From contig ML677366.1 of the NCBI GenBank assembly GCA_007922305.1, positions 15,724,338 through 15,788,337 on the forward strand: a stretch of DNA of 64,000 nt, given 5' to 3'. The DNA is from Dermatemys mawii (lineage: Eukaryota; Chordata; Testudines; Dermatemydidae). Below are positions 11,776 through 22,775 of this stretch, piece after piece. A program made the position numbers and the translations under genes. Below the pieces are notes generated by a model that searched no databases, was not told the DNA's origin, and saw only the letters and a list, made by a program, of their open reading frames with translations. Position 1 is the stretch's first letter. Every line of letters begins with the position of its first letter.

Positions 11776-14644
11776 TCCCTATCCACAATTCCACAAAATT
11801 AAACAAAGATAACAGACAAGACTGTGAGGGAGAGGAAGAAAAATCATACGTAGCAATGAAAAGCAGCTCACCTTTCCAGGAAAAAAGACAATACCCAAAG
11901 GTAGCTCGAAACTCCTGGAGCCCTCACAAGGCCAAATTGTATATATATGTCTACACATGGATTTACAGTAGCTCTCAAGGCATGCAATGCCACACATATG
12001 CCAAAAGCACATCTACACTCTGTTCACATTTCCCAGAAGGGCTACCACAGGACTTCATTGTAATGACATTTCATAGACCTAGTGAAAGGTACTTTTTAAA
12101 ATGTAGCCACTTCCAATGCAGAACATTACAGGATACTATTTAGATTTCATCTTGTAGGAGGCCCAACTTCAATGAAGTGATTAACTTGCTCTGAGGACTT
12201 TCACTTTCATTGGTGTCTCTTTATGATCCTGATTAACTATAATTAAATCTTAGTATACACATCTCATTAATATATGGACTAGAGGTAATATTTTTAGAAA
12301 ATGTGTAATCTTCTATTACTTCAAGGGCCTTTATTATGTCAAAACTAGACCATTACAATAGGGATGATTTGTGGATAATTTGAAAAGAAGTTAAATACAT
12401 AATTGTATAAGTCATTTTCTTAAGGTTCCAAACACTTTGGTGAAAGAAATATACAGATTTTTTTTTTAATTTTCCAACTGGAGCAGATTTACATGAAACA
12501 GTCAGAGATAACAAAAATATGTCTTTATTATCTCCTAAAATATCAGCAAAGGACACCTCTTTAGGATCTAAATTAGACATCTACTTGTTCCAACGGCTTT
12601 TCCTCCCCTTTCTTCAATTAAAAAATCCATTGGTCTGTTGCAGAGAAATATTTTTTAAAATTTAAAAGTAGCCAGTTATGTAAGACTGAGATGAAGCCAT
12701 TGTTTTGACCTCTGTGTTTTTTTAAGTGTAAACAACATCTACACAGCATGGCTGATACTCTGAGCTTGAGCTCACAGTGTTGCTAAATTTAAAGAATAGA
12801 GTTTGTGGACAGACTACTATGTCAAGCCAACTGCCTTCTACCACTGCAGAGAGGCATGAAGGGCAATTGTGCCTTATGCTTTGACAAAATTCTGATCTTC
12901 TCTCCATAAAAAAAACCATATCCTGGTAATATTGTACATACATAGAATTTATAAAGAAACTGAGAAAATTCTAAGCAATTATTCCTTGACTTACACCAGA
13001 CCTCTATTGTACTAGCAAGTTTCCCATTGAATATTTGTGCACAGGATTTCATAGCAAAGTTCAAGATTAAAAAAATTAAAACATGGCTTTTGAAATTCTA
13101 CTTTGTCATTTGCTAAACTAAATCACATGCTTGTAGAGTTAATTAGAACAACCCCATATTACAGCAATTATTTTCAAGTTGATGACCTCATCAAAGGCAT
13201 GCTGTAGTTGAAATAGCTAAAATTAAGCAAAAGTCAATGGAAACCACTAGTACAAAATGCGTGCTTATAGCTTATTGGGCAGCATGTAGAGCTCTGGAGA
13301 CAGGGCAGTACTCTGTCCAAATCATGATCAGGTGCCAGTTTTGTGTTAATTAACAAAATCCAAAGCCTGAAGAAGAAATTTTGGTCCTTTGCCTTGTGTT
13401 TGACTGGGATCGTAAAAAGGAATAATTCACCAACATCAGAGGCTCTATATTTTTCATTATGTGGTATATGCAGCCTACACTTGGCAACATACTGACCCTG
13501 ATACCTCACCACTGAAGTCATTGGCAACTTTGCCTTTGACTTCAGTGAGAACAGGCCCAGACTGAGTTTAGATCAGGATTAAGTAGCATCAAAGCAGCCC
13601 TCAAGTTATTGTCCCCTGCAAGTCGTCAGGTAGTTTATAATGGAATGTTTAGGATTCTGAAGGTTTTTTGAGGCCTTTAATGAATTTCATAGGTAAGATT
13701 CCAGTTTTTAAGAGGTGTTTATAGTGATTTCCATGAATGCTTTAAAAAACAACCAACCAAATCAAATTGAAAAAGCTATTTATGCAAGTCACCGGAGGCC
13801 TGATTCTCCAATGTCTTGCCATCTTGTGCAATCACTTACATCTGTGCAAAATGGTGGTAAAATACTCTCATTATGATTTGGCACATTGTACACATGTGTA
13901 AATGACCAAACACAAAGTGCAACGCAATAGAGATCAGGCCCACCAATCATGATCTAACAGGGAGGAAAGTGGGGCCATGCTAGGATGGCTCAGAAAAAGA
14001 AGCAGTGATCTAAAGTATTGATAAGCAATCTGGTAAAGATAACGCAACAGTCAACCCAAACCTTTGCCCAAACTCAACCTTCTCTGTGTTTCAGAAGATC
14101 TGAAAAACTTAACTTCTCTCATTATTATTAAGTTTCCCCGTGACTGCACTTTCTGGTTTGGGCTGGGACTAGAAATGCCAAATATTCACAACCTCAACAG
14201 TAAGCTCAAGAAAGTCTGTTCTTTTGATATTTCCAGTCCAACTTTGCAGATCGAAGGAGACTGGATAAGGTTTGCAGAAGCATCCAAATTTTGGGTGCTT
14301 ATCTAAATAGAACCTCTAAAACTTTGGAGGCCTGCCCATCACTGAACCACCTCTTTAAAATCCAGAGCCACAGATTTTATGATGTTGAACAGTTACATAT
14401 TGGGCAAAATATATAATCACCTTTCTGTGGAGAGGCTGCAAGAAAGCCTGAAATACATGTACTTAAAATAAAAAGGGTACAAATGTGGGAATTTTTTAAA
14501 ATGCAATGAATAGGAACCTTCAAGGACTCCACCACATTTCAGTGTTAGTAAATGCAATTCTATACAAACCCAGTGAACAATTATTTTTGATGTTCTCATG
14601 TTGCTGAGAAAACATACCAGCTTTTGAAAGCATTCTAAATTTAT

Positions 14645-14735
14645 CCTCTATTTCTCTAAGTTATTAAAAGAAAAGGCAGCAGAGGTGTCTATTTCTTTAA
14701 CTTATTATTAAAAGAAAAGGCTGTAAAATCTTTCT
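14645..14735. repeat. Imperfect tandem duplication
   Basis: The string CTATTTCTCTAAGTTATTAA followed by AAGAAAAGGC occurs twice, the second time as CTATTTCTTTAACTTATTAT followed by TAAAAGAAAAGGC, with a unit of about 50 bp. Probably a simple local duplication within the intron. Confidence 0.6.
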
Positions 14736-17670
14736 GAAGCCTCATTGCGAATCCTACTGTAACTAAGAAGGCTCAAGGGAGGAACATTTAAAATAATGAT
14801 GGGTATCAACTGTCATCACATTCCACAACTAAAAACTAAAAAGGTCAAACCGACATTTTTCTTGGCCATGCTTTACAAGCAGTCATTTTTAAATTTTCCT
14901 AATAATAATAAAAAAAGGCTTTTGAACATTCAACCTCTATGTAAATTCAGGACACCAGCCGTGGTAGACCACAGCGGCAAAGGTATTTGTCTTCCTGGTT
15001 TGGCAAACCCCCCGTTTGTGGGGTTTGAAAACACAGCTGCATTTATTCCCTTATTCATTATCAACTAAAATATCGCCTGAAGGCTCAAAAGACAGCTGTA
15101 ATAAAAGGATGAACTAGGAGCTGAGATTTCATGTTGCGGCTTTAGTTTGGATGACAAAAGAATAAATAAAGTTAAAAGTGGCAACGTATAAAGGAAATTG
15201 TAAATCTTATGCTAGCCAGAGGTGGGCTAGAAGTTGTCATACTGTGTCACGTATAAACTATAAAAGCAAAGTTAAACATACTCCAAGCAGGAGGGAATTA
15301 TTGTTACTGTTCACTCTGGGGGAAGTAACAACTGTGTGTTACAGTTTTCCTTTAGACTCTATGCTCTGACCCCAAAAAAGCTTATTCCAGCTGGAAAAGG
15401 CCAAATCAGATAGAATACAAGATTCAAAAGGTGCTGTGACAAATCATTGTGATTGTAAAGTACTGTTCATGTAATTGAAGGGTAAGCAGAGAGAATAGAA
15501 AATAAAAAATGTTGCTGGAAAATGGAAGCTTTAGTAGCCAGTCTTAAAGACTGCAATGAATTTTAATCCATATTCTACTGTTACAACATAGTACTTCGTA
15601 CAGTACTTTCATTCAGATAAGGAGGGTAGCTAGGAAGTGGTCTACTCTAGTTCATCTACTTTTTTTCCAGGTCAGCTTCATTTGCAGACATATGGCTTAG
15701 AGTTCCCCTTTCCTGCCAGCCTCCTCAGAAGAATAGGGTAAGAGCTGGTCTAGCATTGTAGTGGTGATAGGAGATGACAGCAGCAATTTATGTAGGTGAA
15801 TGGGGGATCTGTCTGGGGTAGTAGAGTTGGATCCCAGGGGAGCACAGAGTACCCAGAGTATGAAGACCTGAAGACACCATGAAAATTAGTAGAGAAAAGG
15901 AGTATCATGGACTCACTAGTGATGAATGGCTGAAGGGGCCTTTTGGACCCAGGTCCAGACATTTTTGCTATGACAACGATAAAGTCAGCTCCTTGAAGGT
16001 GGGGCAGGGTAGGGGGGTGAAAAGGTGAGCAGGAGATAGGTTTCCAAGGTGGGAATAAAGATTGCTCAGAAGGGAGGACCAAAGGCAGGAGGATGAGGAG
16101 ATATGACAGGGCATGCACTGAAAGTTAACCAGATGGATGGTTTCTTTCACAATGCAGGGCATCTGAGAGAAAAGGTATCAGTACACTAATTCAGCCATAT
16201 TAAAGTGTGTATACGCTGTGGTTGTAAGTTAAGGATAAAAGTAAACCCATTAGAAAGTTTAAGGTTCCACGGTCGTTTGAAGACATTCAGACTGCTAAGC
16301 TGGGATGACCTATTCCACTAGTTTGTGCTTTGCTTGTTCTGTAGGGATACCACTGAGAACCCTAAGAGCCCAGGTAGTTCATTAGTTCATGCTTCCCACC
16401 AGCATACACTACCACACCTGCTTTTGCATGGCCAAAGAAGCATTTCTTTATTTTTTCAGGCTGAATCCTCTTTAGAGGCTATTTCACATCTGGCCATTCC
16501 CAGATGCAGACACTCAACATGAAGAGGCTCATTCAGCTAGCATTACTGTCCTCGACAATCATCGTTCACATTCAGACATGGCCTCTGCATTCCTGGCCAC
16601 CAATTTAGAGAGCAGGGTGACCCCCACAAATAGTCAACTCTTGGCCATAGATGCCAGTTAATGAAAAATTTCCAGTGGCAGCTAGCATAATAGTGCAAGT
16701 AACACCTGTTTGGCAGGAGGTTTCTTTTGTGAGCCAATGCAGGTGTCAAATGCTTTATTACTCTTAATGGCACCTGTTAATATGAATGAGCCAAAATAAA
16801 AGACAGCTAAGCATTGGAAGAAAAATAAAATATCACGGCCCCATATTCTTGCTCTCAGGTACAGTGGTGTAAATCCTGAGCTCATCTGAGTAATTTCAGA
16901 TTTACATAATTATAAATAAGAGCAGAATATATCCCAAACACATTACAGTGAATGCCTTGGAAACTCGTGTAAACACCTCCTGGAGTTAACATATATGAAG
17001 GAAATAAGCACCACTCACAGTTATTCTACACACAGGTGAGTCTATGAATGCTCACTGCATCAGAGATATGAGCTAAACTAAAGGGCATGAATACAGCTGA
17101 ACTGAAAGGAATGCCAGTAATGCACATGCTGTGAACACAACTATTTCTCAGCCATAGGGCCAAAGTAGTGGGTGGCCCAAGCAACATCTTCTAAATGGCT
17201 CAGATGATTATAATTAACTCCCCTCAATTCAGGCGCATGGTGTGTAATAATGGGAGAGGGACATTAGGGTATTTCTCTCTCCAGCTATGTGCCCCTCTCC
17301 ATCTCCAAACACAATCGTTACATTACTGAGAGGGAGGAAATGGTTAGCTTAAAGCAGTATACACTTGCTTTACATCAGCTGAGGATTCTCCCACGCAGGG
17401 GAAATCCTCAACAGCTCTCAAGGCTAAATTAAGGTCCCCTTGCACTGCCCCATTGATGCATAGGGAGCCATCAATCTGGCCCATATATTCTATGCTCCTC
17501 AGGACAGCTGCTCTGAAAGCCAGGCAGTCAAGATATAAACCCAGGAATAAAAGCCCACAAGGTAGCCCGGTCCCACAGAGCGCCAAATGCCAAATCCATC
17601 TGTGTGGACAACAGGCTTGACTTATACAATATATCAGCAGCCTTTTTTTCAACCAGACAGGGGACCTTAC

Positions 17671-17755
17671 ATTGGTTCTTCTGATGCTGTTCTGATCTCT
17701 TCTATTTCTTGTGCTTGTTTGAACCAGGGTAGTTTAGCTTCTACAGGATTTTTTT
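17671..17755 (-). CDS. ADAMTSL3: ADAMTSL3 exon: linker between TSR-C and TSR-D
   Basis: 85 bp (2 + 27 codons + 2), cysteine-free. It encodes E-KNPVEAKLPWFKQAQEIEE followed by IRTASEEP. The core VEAKLPW-x-KQAQE is conserved in both ADAMTSL1 and ADAMTSL3, which identifies the exon despite its shortness. The acceptor is CCCTACCAG|AAAAAAAT, with a run of seven A at the exon start; the donor is CCAAT|GTAAGG. The trailing AT joins G of the next exon to give Met before FIPEPW. Confidence 0.94.
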
Positions 17756-20503
17756 CTGGTAGGGAAAAAAGCATAATTCATTCCATCAAATTCAGAAGCA
17801 TTTAATATATATTGCATTATTCACTTCAGCACATTAGTGTCTACATAGTGCATTGAGTAAAGATGGGTCCAAAACAAACGCCCAGATCCAAAAATCCTTT
17901 TCTGAATTCTAGTGAAGTTTGGAACTGAATCTGCCCACAGGCCCATCTCTGCTACTGAAATCACTTTTTCTTCGACTGTTATCCCACACTGTGATTCTGG
18001 AAATTCATACTAGTGGCACATATTACAGCTGAAGTATTAGCTGTCACTTTTTGAGACTGACAACCACCTTAATCTCTGTTCATTAAGTGTTTATATAATA
18101 TTCCATTTGAATTGTCTGCACCTGGTTGCAAGTACAAGCATTTTGCTTGGCAGGTCTCACATCAAGAGGTGAGAAAGCCGCAGCAAGAACCAGTTTGGCA
18201 TTGCTTTGTTTCATTAATAATTTTTGGCATTTTAAATGCAAATTTTGTATTATTTACTCACTTCAGTGTCACTCTATCTGTGGAAAGGTAGGACTTAAAC
18301 AGGAAAGTGAATGAGTATTTATGGCAAATTGAATACGACTTGCCACAATTTCTATTCCTGCCCTTTTCCTTATTCCAACAAAACTAAACAAAATGCAACA
18401 ATATTTCTAAATCTGCAATTTTGAGCATAAAACATCTTAGAATTCTTTATAAGGTAATTTTTATAATTCAGATAAGTAAACTGCCCTCTTTATACATTTT
18501 GTTGGTCTTGTAATATTCATTTACTATTTGAGAAATGTACCAGATAGGCAGCACTGCAAATCTTTTATTCAGTAATACAACTTTCGCCATATTGTTATGA
18601 CATTGTTACTAAACTCTGGCCTTCAGGAATACCTCTGTGTGTGAGAAGGTCCCAGTAATTCAATCTCCATGTCCATTCAATCTTTGGCTCTTTATCTGAG
18701 TTTCCCAAAAGTGCAGCTGGTTAGTGGCAATTGCAATATTATTATTTTGCGATGTGGACACCCAGATCGTGAAGTAATAGACTGGCAATGCCAGCTCACC
18801 GTATATGGTTAGAAGAATTGTCAAAGAGTAACAAATTTAAATCATTATAAGAGATGGACTGGATTCAAACTAGAGACTTGGATGTGAAACACTTTCTCTC
18901 TGGATTGCCTAAGCCAGTGTATCTCAGCTGGACTCAAGTTTTTTCGGGGGGAGAGGAGGTATTTCAAGCAGGGCCGGCATAAAGGAGTAGGAAGCAGGGA
19001 AACTGCTAATTTACATGTTTCAGTCCTATGCCCCAATGGGTGGGGGCTGGAGTCTTGCATCCCAGGCGGCTGAAGGTAAGGGGTCAAAAAATTTTCTTTT
19101 TAAATCCAAAAGGGAATTGCCAGAATAAAAAGGTTGAGAAACAGTGGCCTAAGCTCTGAAGTCTTCCAATATATTCTCCATGGATTGAAAAGAATGAAAC
19201 TTCAAAGAACTTAGTCTAAACTCCTTTTGGACTGTGCAGATACACACTACATTCATACCAAGCTCTTCTCCTTGCAGGTCTCCTGAAGTTCCATGAATCA
19301 GAGGGGTAGTCATGTTAGTCTGGAATTGCAGAAGTAACAGAGTCCTGTGGCACCTTAAAGACTAACTGAAATATTAGAGCATAATACTTTTTGTCAGATG
19401 CATGCAGTGGAAGTACCCAGGGGCAGGTAACCTGCCCCTGGGTACTTCCACTGCATGCATCTGACGAAGTGGGTATTAGCCCATGAAAGCTTATGCTCTA
19501 ATACTTTAGTTAGTCTTTAAGGTGCCACAGGACTCTTTGTTACTTCTGAAGTTCCATAATACTTTTGTTACCATTTTTGCTGCAAGGCTTAAGAGAACTC
19601 TGTTATATTTGTCCCTTGATGTTTTTCTGCCTGGAGAACTCCCTAAAATCACAAAATATCCTGCTCTACCAACTTATCTGTGGTAAGTAACTGGGTTTCA
19701 ATAGCACTTAACTGCATTTGCTATTCACTTTACTATGTAAAGTTTACTGTTGAGGTTGTGAATATTCCCAACAAGATTTTCCAATAAAAAGAAAAGTCTG
19801 AAAATATTTCCAATCCTAAGGTTCAGGGACAAGGACTGAGACAGGAGACAGAGAAGTCTACCTATCTATCTATTGTACCTATGAGATAAGAATGAAATAG
19901 GAAATGTCACTTTTATATCTTCTCACACCTCTTGCTTTTTGTTTCCTCTTATTTCCCTACATCATCTCATCTATCTTTTATTCCTCAATTAATTTTTAAA
20001 GGAGATTTGTTAATCCATGTCATTAAGCATTAATGATTATTTTTAAAAAATTAAAAAGCGGAAAAGAAGAGGAGAAGGACATCAGCACGGACAATATTTA
20101 CGGTTTTTCTGAATTCTGTAGGTCTAGCTGTAGATATAGAGGAACAAGGGCCATGGTTATACGTACCATAAGCTCTACGAACATATTATTCTTCCCATTG
20201 AAAAAGTTACTGAGCAATCCCCCAGCATCTAATGTATTGCTCCTACTTTCCCCCTATTTAACTTACCTTATGTATTTTAATTTAGAGAGCTTGTTGTTTT
20301 CATTACATATCATGTTATCAGCAAAAAATATCACACTTACATCTTTCTTACCACCAATGGCAACAGCACTTCCTTTTGCTAACATTGGAACAAGTCCTGG
20401 CAAATTTGAGCTTCTGGCACTTCTGGGAGAGGTGACCAGGGACCCTTTATTTCTGTTAACAAAAATGCAAAACAATAACACATGCAGACAAAGATCTAGT
20501 TAC
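17756..20503 (-). other. ADAMTSL3 intron, 2.7 kb
   Basis: AT-rich intron between the linker exon and the TSR-C exon. The one clear feature is the inverted SINE pair at 19295-19545. 17756-19282 and 19558-20503 show nothing else I can name. Confidence 0.85.
19283..19557. mobile_element. Inverted SINE pair inside one 12-bp target-site duplication
   Basis: CTGAAGTTCCAT occurs at 19283-19294 and again at 19546-19557. Between them a SINE runs forward (head GAGGGGTAGTCATGTTAGTC at 19301) to about 19429 and then backward to 19545. The arms share CAGAAGTAACA, GAGTCCTGTGGCACCTTAAA and GACTAACT, and meet in a perfect palindrome around GGGGCAGGTAACCTGCCCC. The left arm lacks about 25 bp present in the right arm (GCTTTCATGGGCTAATACCC region). 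The right copy lacks the tRNA-like head. The sequence resembles the Cry-type tRNA-derived SINEs of turtles. Confidence 0.85.
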
Positions 20504-20651
20504 CTTTTGGTTTGCAACACGGTACTGGCACGATGCACTCTTCTTTTATGTGCAGCTTAAGTTGTGGATTACAGCCCCCAACATGTTGGCCACGGTGGTC
20601 AATACACAACACAACTCGGTAACGTAAGCCTCGGCCACAGGTCACCGTGCA
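20504..20651 (-). CDS. ADAMTSL3: ADAMTSL3 exon: body of TSR-C with an extra cysteine
   Basis: 148 bp, phase 0 start and one base over. The protein is CTVTCGRGLRYRVVLCIDHR, GQHVGGCNPQLKLHIKEEC, IVPVPCCKPK. It carries the O-fucosylation motif CTVTCGRG. Counting along the repeat gives seven cysteines (two in CTVTC, then VLC, GGC, EEC, and the CC pair), where a TSR has six. The odd one is the second of the pair, codon TGC at 20514-20516. In the human paralogues I recall Tyr at this place (PCYKPK), so this looks like a Tyr-to-Cys change. The acceptor is TCTCCCTTAG|TGC and the donor is AAAAG|GTAACT. Confidence 0.96.
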
Positions 20652-20747
20652 CTAAGGGAGACAATACAATAATCTTACTCAACAGATTCTTTAAAAATAT
20701 TTTTCAAAAATACTGACATTCATAAATATGAATTTGGAAGCTTTAAG

Positions 20748-20815
20748 TCCTTACCCAAAGCCCACTGAAGTGGAGTCTTTCTATTGACTTCAGTGGGAGT
20801 GGCATTAGGCCTTAA
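20748..20815. repeat. Short palindromic interspersed element
   Basis: CCCACTGAAGTGGAGTCTTT on the left mirrors GACTTCAGTGGGAGTGGC on the right. This is a familiar hairpin type in sauropsid genomes, related in design to 1088-1160. Confidence 0.5.
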
Positions 20816-21304
20816 GTGAAAATGTTAAGTGAAAACTATAATAACTGTTCCATCAGATTTCAGATAAACATTATTTAAACATAAACTTGCATTGCCAAGT
20901 GACTAAAGTATATTAGTGATGGACAAACCTCTAAAGATGTGGGGGTGTGGATGTTTTCCTGAGTTCTGCAAAGCTTATCTAAACAGTTACAGTCTATAAC
21001 GAACCTGTGAATCCACTGAGAATAAGGTCTCACAACATTTTTAGTGGTTTTTGGTTTAAATTGGGTCAGAAAAAACATCAGAATGCTTTTCCAGCTGTAT
21101 TTCAGTGATCTTGTTTGGATGAACTCAGGAAACAGAAGTGTTATCTGTCCACGTCAGATAACCAGAGCCAAGATAAGTTGGCTCTATAATCCTGTTACTG
21201 TAATGAAAGGTAAGAAGAATGCTAGGAAAATCATCCATATAGATCTTTCTCAATCCCCAAACAGTTATGTTCATGGCAAATTCTCTATAGTGGAGGCTTA
21301 CATC

Positions 21305-21748
21305 CAGAGATGAAAGTAAGCCAGTATGATCCAGTATGGCATACTGGTAAGAGCCGGTACCCAGCTGACCATATTGGGAGGGGGCAGCTTCCCCGGGACC
21401 CTGCAATTTAAAAGGGCCCAGGGCTCCCAGCAGAGGCCGGAGACTCTGGCCCTTTAAATCACCACCAGAGTCCCAGGGCTCCCGGCCGCTGTCGTCGTTT
21501 CCATGGGGCTCCGGTAGTGATTTAAAGGCTTCGGAGCTCCCAGCTGCTGCTACTGCAGCTGGAAACATGGGCCCTTTAAATCGCCACCAGAGCCCCAGTG
21601 TAGTGGCAGCGGCCGGGAGCTCCTGGCCTCAGCCCCACCCTTCCACCGGAGGCCGCGCCCCATCCAGTTGAGCCGCCCCCCTGCCCCTTTGCTCAGGACC
21701 CTGGCCACCCTGCGTACCAGTAAGTCCCTTAAGTTACTTTCATCCCTG
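21305..21748. mobile_element. Non-autonomous hAT transposon
   Basis: 444 bp. The left end is CAGAGATGAAAGTAA; the reverse complement of the right end is CAGGGATGAAAGTAA (14 of 15 identical). Flanking 8-bp duplications are CTTACATC (21297-21304) and ATTACATC (21749-21756), 7 of 8 identical. CAG-starting inverted repeats plus an 8-bp duplication define the hAT superfamily. The core is GC-rich with repeated CCCTTTAAATC motifs and has no transposase frame. Confidence 0.85.
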
Positions 21749-22053
21749 ATTACATCGATCAAGAAGTGGGAGACAAAAGCCCTCATTTTTAAAGATCTTC
21801 TCACTCTGATTTTGTGACTATAATTTTGCCTCCACATAAAGTTCCAAGCACAATTCTGCAGGCACAAAAAACTGTGCATGCATTTTATTCCACAGAGATA
21901 TCTTACATCATAAATTGTAGGCTAAATCAGGAAGACAAATATTTACAGCTAAGTGCTACAAAACGTGCCTGCAATTATTTTTGCACAACTATATGACTGC
22001 ACACATTTAGAGGCTGCCTATCAAAATTAGGTACAAATAATTTTTCAGTTTAC

Positions 22054-22258
22054 CTGAGACCATTCCATAGCTACCCACTTAGGACAATCAAACAGATTAC
22101 AGGTTTGCATGACCTTGGGCTTGGGGGCATACATGCATTTCCATTCCTCTACTTGCAGTATCTCTCCATGTATGGTCTCCTCTACACAGACAAAGCTCCT
22201 CCTCTGAATTCCACCTCCACAGGAAACAGAACATGCAGTCCAAGGATTATGTTCCCAG
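22054..22258 (-). CDS. ADAMTSL3: ADAMTSL3 exon: TSR-B and start of TSR-C
   Basis: 205 bp (1 + 68 codons, phase-0 end). It encodes a complete thrombospondin type-1 repeat: WEHNPWTACSVSCGGGIQRR, SFVCVEETIHGEILQVEEW, KCMYAPKPKVMQTCNLFDC, then PKWVAMEWSQ, which opens TSR-C. Six cysteines are present (TAC, VSC, FVC, WKC, QTC, FDC). CSVSCGGG is an O-fucosylation motif of the POFUT2 type. This is the strongest paralogue-specific exon: SFVCVEE, HGEILQ and PKPKVMQTCNLF agree with ADAMTSL3 from memory, while ADAMTSL1 reads differently here. The acceptor is TTTTCCCCCCTAG-like (plus-strand run at 22259-22267) and the donor is CTCAG|GTAAAC. Confidence 0.97.
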
Positions 22259-22684
22259 CTAGGGGGAAAAAACAACCAAACCCCAAATGCATTAAAATAA
22301 TGCCTTCTATAAAGCATAGCAAAATATTGAACCCAATCTTACTTCAACTGAGGTGTATGGAAATTTTACCACTGACTTCAAAAGGGAGCAGAATCAGGTC
22401 TATTTTCTGACATTTCTGAAAATGTATATAGAATCAGAAACATATTGTACCTTTGTTTCAGGCTCTCTTTCTGCTATGTGCTAAAATGTACACACGAATA
22501 AATGGAATAAAATGCTCAGGTATGTTTCCTGAAGTATTTGGAATAATCTGATGCTCTTGTATATGTTTTGAGGAGTTAAAGCAGGAATGCAATGTATTCG
22601 ATTATTTGAATCATGTCTGGAATGAATCAACAGAATGAAGCGTGTTCCACACTGAGGGTACTACTTTACATGGCTATATGTAAT

Positions 22685-22775
22685 TTTTCATCATTATTAT
22701 TTGGTTAGCACCAACAATGTGCTTGAGGCTATATAAAAATAAAAGCCTCTGCTCTGAAAAGCTTACAACCCCAGA
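22685..22775 (+). repeat. Ancient dispersed repeat (copy 2, plus, diverged)
   Basis: ATTATTATTTGGTTAGCACC, an ACAATGTGCTTGAGGCTATA stretch and AAAGCTTACAACCCC correspond in order to the family described at 6130-6300. Confidence 0.45.

Larger units (their letters stand above)
10443..17670 (-). other. ADAMTSL3 intron, 7.2 kb
   Basis: Contains a 1.08-kb LTR-like insertion at 10700-11775 and a small tandem duplication at 14645-14735. The remainder (11776-14644 and 14736-17670) is AT-rich with no feature I can name; a low-copy degraded repeat content cannot be excluded by eye. Confidence 0.85.
20652..22053 (-). other. ADAMTSL3 intron, 1.4 kb
   Basis: Shortest intron in the window. It holds a short palindromic element at 20748-20815 and the hAT-type element at 21305-21748. 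The remaining parts are AT-rich and unremarkable. Confidence 0.85.

Noticed and set aside
19301..19345. Possible tRNA gene (box-A-like GGTAGTCATGTTAGTC)
   Set aside because: It is the tRNA-derived head of a SINE; no cloverleaf or anticodon stem can be formed.
20033..20560. Plus-strand frame of 175 codons, the longest in the window
   Set aside because: Runs antisense over the TSR-C exon and adjoining intron; no family match and no splice-compatible context.
21125..21568. Minus-strand frame of 147 codons
   Set aside because: Overlaps the hAT element and its flank; no transposase motif and no ADAMTSL3 similarity.
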